A stretch of 14,617 nt of DNA from Alphaproteobacteria bacterium (GTDB taxonomy: Bacteria > Pseudomonadota > Alphaproteobacteria > Caulobacterales > Caulobacteraceae). Numbering within the stretch: position 1 is the stretch's first letter; the number at the start of each line of letters is the position of its first letter. Below, one piece after another: positions 13,529 through 14,617 of this stretch. The notes under the pieces were generated by a model. That model ran no database searches. It was not told the DNA's origin and saw only the letters and a list, made by a program, of their open reading frames with translations. The position numbers were made by a program, and so were the translations under genes. The DNA lies in contig JAHINZ010000252.1 of the NCBI GenBank assembly GCA_018895795.1, positions 1 to 14,617 on the forward strand, in the 5' to 3' direction.

Positions 13529-13544
13529 CCCGTTTTATAACGGG
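13529..13544. promoter_or_regulatory. Palindrome upstream of the phzF-like gene
   Basis: CCCGTT-TTAT-AACGGG is a perfect 6-bp dyad with an AT-rich centre, 28 bases before the ATG. Its place and form suit a repressor operator, or a site overlapping a promoter -10. GCTAAAC follows at once (13545-13551), similar to a Caulobacter -10 box at six of eight places. No -35 match was found. Confidence 0.35.
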
Positions 13545-13561
13545 GCTAAACAGTAGCGGTC

Positions 13562-13567
13562 AGGGGA
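13562..13567 (+). promoter_or_regulatory. Ribosome binding site of the phzF-like gene
   Basis: AGGGGA lies 5 bases before the ATG at 13573 and decides that start over the in-frame ATG at 13453. Confidence 0.7.
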
Positions 13568-13572
13568 AGCCA

Positions 13573-14400
13573 ATGAACATCCAGCGATTTGCCGCCTTCT
13601 CGGATGGCGACACAGGGGGAAATCCCGCCGGCGTGGTCATCGCCGACGCCATGCCCGAGGCCGCGGCCATGCAGGCGATCGCGGCGGAGGTCGGGTACTC
13701 CGAGACCGCGTTCGTCGTCCCCGCCGGCGACCAGTGGAGAGTGCGGTATTTCGCGCCCGAGGTGGAGGTTCCGTTCTGCGGTCACGCCACCATCGCGCTG
13801 GGCGCGGCGCTGGCCCAGAGGGTGGGAGACGGGGTTTTCGCGCTGCAGCTCAACGACGGCGCCATCACTGTGGAGGGACGACGGTCGGGCCCGTTGATCG
13901 AGGCTTCCCTCCAGTCGCCGCCCACGCGCAGCGCGCCGGCCGCGTCGAGGATCGTCGATGAAGCCCTGACCCTGTTTTCGCTTTCCGGAGATGATCTGGA
14001 CCCCAGCCTCCCGCCAGGACTGGCCCATGCCGGGGCCAACCACCTCGTCCTGGCGCTCAAGAGCCGGCGGCGGCTGGCGGCGATGCGCTACGATCTGGAG
14101 GCCGGTCGCGAAGTCATGGCGCGGGCGGGCCTCGTGACGATCAGCCTGGTCTTCGCTGAGACGCCCCGGCTGTTCCACACCCGAAACCCGTTCGCCGTCG
14201 GCGGCGTCTACGAAGACCCCGCCACGGGTGCGGCGGCGGCGGCCTTCGGAGGATACCTCCGCGACCTGGGCTGGCCGCACGACGGCGCCGTCGACATCGT
14301 GCAGGGCGAAGACATGGGCATGCGGTCACGGCTGCACGTTCAAATCTCGGCTGAACCCGGCTCAAGCATTCGCGTGTCGGGGACCGCTCGCCCGCTGTGA
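13573..14400 (+). CDS. PhzF-family isomerase/epimerase-like protein
   Basis: A 275-residue cytoplasmic protein of the PhzF / diaminopimelate-epimerase fold with two similar halves. Signatures: GGNPAGVV (15-22), the catalytic Glu E44 in GYSETAFV, FCGHATIALGAAL (68-80), the second-half EDPATGAAAAAFGGYL (from E214), and QGEDMGMRSRLHV near the C terminus. PhzF proper isomerises a phenazine precursor, but most family members have unknown substrates. No phenazine genes lie nearby, so I do not call it phzF. The ATG at 13573 is supported by AGGGGA and by the family N terminus (MNIQRFAAFS); the frame upstream to 13453 reads as non-family sequence. An AT-centred palindrome lies 28 bases upstream and may regulate it. 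Confidence 0.9.
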   Translation: MNIQRFAAFSDGDTGGNPAGVVIADAMPEAAAMQAIAAEVGYSETAFVVPAGDQWRVRYFAPEVEVPFCGHATIALGAALAQRVGDGVFALQLNDGAITVEGRRSGPLIEASLQSPPTRSAPAASRIVDEALTLFSLSGDDLDPSLPPGLAHAGANHLVLALKSRRRLAAMRYDLEAGREVMARAGLVTISLVFAETPRLFHTRNPFAVGGVYEDPATGAAAAAFGGYLRDLGWPHDGAVDIVQGEDMGMRSRLHVQISAEPGSSIRVSGTARPL

Positions 14401-14489
14401 TGCGGCGCGTCTCCGCTTACCCAGGGTGAGGGTGGATCTGGCCGGCGCGGCGCCTATATCTGTAGGCTCATCGCCTGTGGACCCCGCCC

Positions 14490-14617
14490 ATGACCAAGCC
14501 CCTGAAGATCGATTTCGTCTCCGACGTCTCCTGCCCTTGGTGCATTGTCGGCCTGGGCGGCCTGGAAGAGGCGCTGGAACGCGTGGGCGATCTGGTCGAG
14601 GCGGAGATCCATTTCCA
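14490..14617 (+). CDS. DsbA/FrnE-like thiol oxidoreductase (5' part only)
   Basis: The first 42 codons of a DsbA-family protein, cut by the right edge. After MTKPLKIDFVSDVS comes the thioredoxin-fold active site CPWC (C15, C18), then a helix starting IVGLGGLEEALE. There is no signal peptide, and the FVSDVSCPWC context is that of the cytoplasmic FrnE / 2-hydroxychromene-isomerase-like branch rather than periplasmic DsbA. The start at 14490 places CPWC at the usual distance from the N terminus. The ribosome binding site is weak. CCTATATC at 14453-14460 matches a Caulobacter-type -10 box (GCTANAWC) at seven of eight positions, but no -35 was recognised. It follows the PhzF-like gene by 89 bases on the same strand. 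Confidence 0.85.
   Translation, partial: MTKPLKIDFVSDVSCPWCIVGLGGLEEALERVGDLVEAEIHF

Larger units (their letters stand above)
13201..13572. other. 372-base intergenic region with two dyads, no convincing gene
   Basis: I find no convincing coding gene in this gap. An in-frame extension of the PhzF gene back to 13453 lacks family resemblance. It holds a 12-bp stem hairpin just after the dioxygenase gene (13222-13253), a G-run (13279-13286), an AT-rich palindrome (13529-13544) and the PhzF ribosome binding site (13562-13567). The length leaves room for a small RNA, and the hairpin pairs slightly better in the minus-strand sense. That is only a possibility. Confidence 0.6.

Overview
The window is high-GC DNA whose genes and order point to an alphaproteobacterium of the Caulobacter/Phenylobacterium group. 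The clearest evidence is a Flp/Tad pilus locus in the Caulobacter order pilA-cpaA-cpaB-cpaC, with PilA sequences of the Caulobacter type, and a palindromic intergenic repeat of a kind typical of alphaproteobacteria. No rRNA, tRNA, CRISPR array or transposase was seen.

Positions 1-3513 (minus strand) hold two tandem pilA genes, the prepilin peptidase cpaA, cpaB and the first 426 codons of the secretin cpaC, which runs off the left edge. Each pilA gene is followed by its own near-identical intrinsic terminator. Positions 3514-3832 are an AT-rich divergent promoter region with a CtrA-like TTAA-N7-TAAA site. To its right, on the plus strand, lie a secreted protein made almost only of the N-terminal domain of CpaC and two overlapping TadE-like pseudopilin genes (3833-5485). 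Together these supply major pilin, pilin processing, the outer-membrane channel and minor pilin-like parts of one tight-adherence pilus. The ATPase and platform genes should lie beyond the left edge.

Positions 5486-5732, between convergent genes, carry a 138-bp nested inverted repeat. Positions 5733-9353 (minus) hold an MFS transporter, then pabB and pabC, which overlap by 4 bases and make p-aminobenzoate for folate. PabC has Cys at the place of an otherwise conserved Glu.

Positions 9494-14617 are single housekeeping or accessory genes: a CX5R tyrosine phosphatase and an alpha/beta hydrolase, divergent around a 13-bp tandem repeat; a membrane acyltransferase 3; a YgiD-type extradiol dioxygenase; a PhzF-family protein behind a 372-bp intergenic stretch with two dyads; and the first 42 codons of a DsbA/FrnE-like thiol oxidoreductase cut by the right edge. 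I see no clearly new multi-gene system. The points most worth checking are the pilA duplication with its terminators, the stand-alone CpaC N-domain protein, the nested palindrome, the PabC substitution and the 13-bp repeats.
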